This document shows, piece after piece, positions 63,184-64,000 of a stretch of 64,000 nucleotides of DNA. The stretch's first letter is position 1. The number at the start of each line of letters is the position of its first letter. Origin of the DNA: Candidatus Zemynaea palustris (GTDB taxonomy: Bacteria > Vulcanimicrobiota > Vulcanimicrobiia > Vulcanimicrobiales > Vulcanimicrobiaceae); assembly GCA_003134695.1 (NCBI GenBank), contig PLCB01000026.1, positions 25,945-89,944 on the forward strand, in the 5' to 3' direction. The translations under genes and the position numbers were made by a program. The notes beneath the pieces were generated by a model. The model worked only from the letters and a program-made list of their open reading frames with translations. It searched no databases and was not told where the DNA came from.

Positions 63184-64000
63184 TTAGGTGGGGTTGGGCG
63201 TCTCCCGAGCGAGCGCGGCGAGGCTCGCATCCCGGAACGCCGGCCACTCGTCGCGTTCGATCGCCGCGCGACTTTCGGCGACCAGGTCGAGCAGCACCGC
63301 GAGGTTATGGTATGAGAGCAGGCGCGGCCCGAGCATCTCGCCGGCCCGGAAGAGATGCGAGAGGTACGCGCGGCTGAAGGTCGAGCAGACCGTGCAGGCG
63401 CAGCGCTCGTCGACGGGCCGAAAATCGCGCCCGTAGACGGCATTCCGGAGATTGAGATCGCCGCCGCGCGTGAGCGCGCGGCCGTTGCGGCCGCAGCGAG
63501 TCGGGTAGACGCAGTCGAACATGTCGATCCCCGCGTCGATGGCGCCGAGCAGATCGCGCACCGTGCCGATACCCATCAGGTAGCGCGGCTTCTCGCCCGG
63601 CAAGAGTTCGGCGGCGAAGCGCGTCATGCGATCCATCTCGGCGCGCGACTCGCCGACCGAGAGCCCGCCGATCGCGTAACCGGGGAGGTCGAGCTCGACC
63701 AACGCTCGCGCGCTGCGCGTGCGCGCGCCCTCGTCGAGGCCGCCTTGGATGATGCCGAACAGCAACGTCTGGGGACGCGAGCGCGCCGCCGCGCCGCGCT
63801 CGGCCCACAGCGTCGTCCGCCGCACCGCCTCCTCGATCTCCTCGGAAGACGCCGGCAGTTTCACGCAGACGTCGAGGGCCATCGCGATGTCGACTCCGAG
63901 TGTCTCTTGAAACGCGACGACATTCTCGGGGGTGAAGTGATGCTCGCTGCCGTCGAGATGCGAGCGAAAGCGCACGCCGTCGTCATCGAGAACGCGACGC
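63184..64000 (-). CDS. tgt: Queuine tRNA-ribosyltransferase, 5' end outside the window
   Basis: About 272 of the usual 370-380 residues are visible; the N-terminal third, with the first catalytic Asp, lies beyond base 64000. FGIIQGG, GYAIGGLSVGE, YLMGIGTV and GIDMFDCVYPTR (nucleophile Asp) are all present. The zinc site C-x-C-x2-C...H is in CACTVCSTFSRAYLSHL and the following YHN segment. It replaces guanine 34 by preQ1 in tRNAs for Asp, Asn, His and Tyr. Confidence 0.96.
   Translation of the reverse strand, partial: RRVLDDDGVRFRSHLDGSEHHFTPENVVAFQETLGVDIAMALDVCVKLPASSEEIEEAVRRTTLWAERGAAARSRPQTLLFGIIQGGLDEGARTRSARALVELDLPGYAIGGLSVGESRAEMDRMTRFAAELLPGEKPRYLMGIGTVRDLLGAIDAGIDMFDCVYPTRCGRNGRALTRGGDLNLRNAVYGRDFRPVDERCACTVCSTFSRAYLSHLFRAGEMLGPRLLSYHNLAVLLDLVAESRAAIERDEWPAFRDASLAALARETPNPT

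Overview
The window is about 64 kb of GC-rich bacterial chromosome, densely packed, with many 4-base start/stop overlaps. There is no phage, plasmid, transposon or CRISPR signal. The organism looks like a diderm. It encodes two predicted outer-membrane barrel proteins (a Cyc2-like porin-cytochrome at 8988-10184 and a DUF5916-type protein at 60823-63072), next to CsaB and a DUF5693-type membrane protein, which are typical of bacteria with pyruvylated wall polymers or S-layers. This mix, plus many start codons placed almost on top of a -10 box (leaderless transcripts), suggests a deep Terrabacteria lineage such as Eremiobacterota (WPS-2). That placement is inference: no rRNA or universal marker other than ileS and tgt is present.

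Layout. 1-3.2 kb: three SRPBCC-like proteins, a SpoIIE-type phosphatase, an OmpR-type regulator and a 63-residue protein made only of a histidine-kinase phosphoacceptor hairpin. 3.3-5.9 kb: Hsp20, a tandem universal stress protein, a small membrane protein and an FMN-binding protein. 5.9-12.2 kb: two radical SAM/SPASM enzymes (one of the AhbC/NirJ heme-modifying type) divergent from a redox cluster of a CuA-like protein, a Cyc2-like porin-cytochrome, a triheme cytochrome c, a pterin dehydratase and DoxX. 12.2-22.5 kb: a secreted protein of a family seen twice here, a CheA-like membrane kinase, a coiled-coil protein, an acyltransferase-3 protein, a TM0106-type nuclease/helicase and a DUF885 peptidase. 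22.5-31.8 kb: tRNA-Val, GNAT, M20 peptidase, tartrate-type dehydrogenase, crotonase, copper-type P-ATPase, and an ArsR-rhodanese/MFS/MBL operon whose MBL gene carries an in-frame UGA. 32.3-36 kb: hom-metY-metX. 36-46 kb: DUF5693 protein, csaB, acyl-CoA dehydrogenase, thiolase, ileS, threonine dehydratase-like gene. 46-54.6 kb: secreted repeat protein, ilvBNC and leuACD. 54.6-64 kb: prolyl oligopeptidase, a MazEF-type module, ilvA, SCO, ilvE, DUF5916 protein, tgt (cut by the window end).

How the genes work together. Much of the window is amino acid synthesis: hom/metY/metX for methionine, and ilvA, ilvBN, ilvC, ilvE, leuA, leuCD for branched-chain amino acids (ilvD and a dedicated leuB are absent). 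The ilvBNC and leuACD operons are divergent, and each is preceded by a short branched-chain-rich leader peptide and an intrinsic terminator, the classic arrangement of transcription attenuation. Both leader peptides start at or within about two bases of the predicted transcription start. The cytochrome cluster suggests electron exchange across the outer membrane. The ArsR-rhodanese operon suggests persulfide/sulfide handling and contains the strongest anomaly: a UGA codon at the position that carries Cys in relatives such as CstB.
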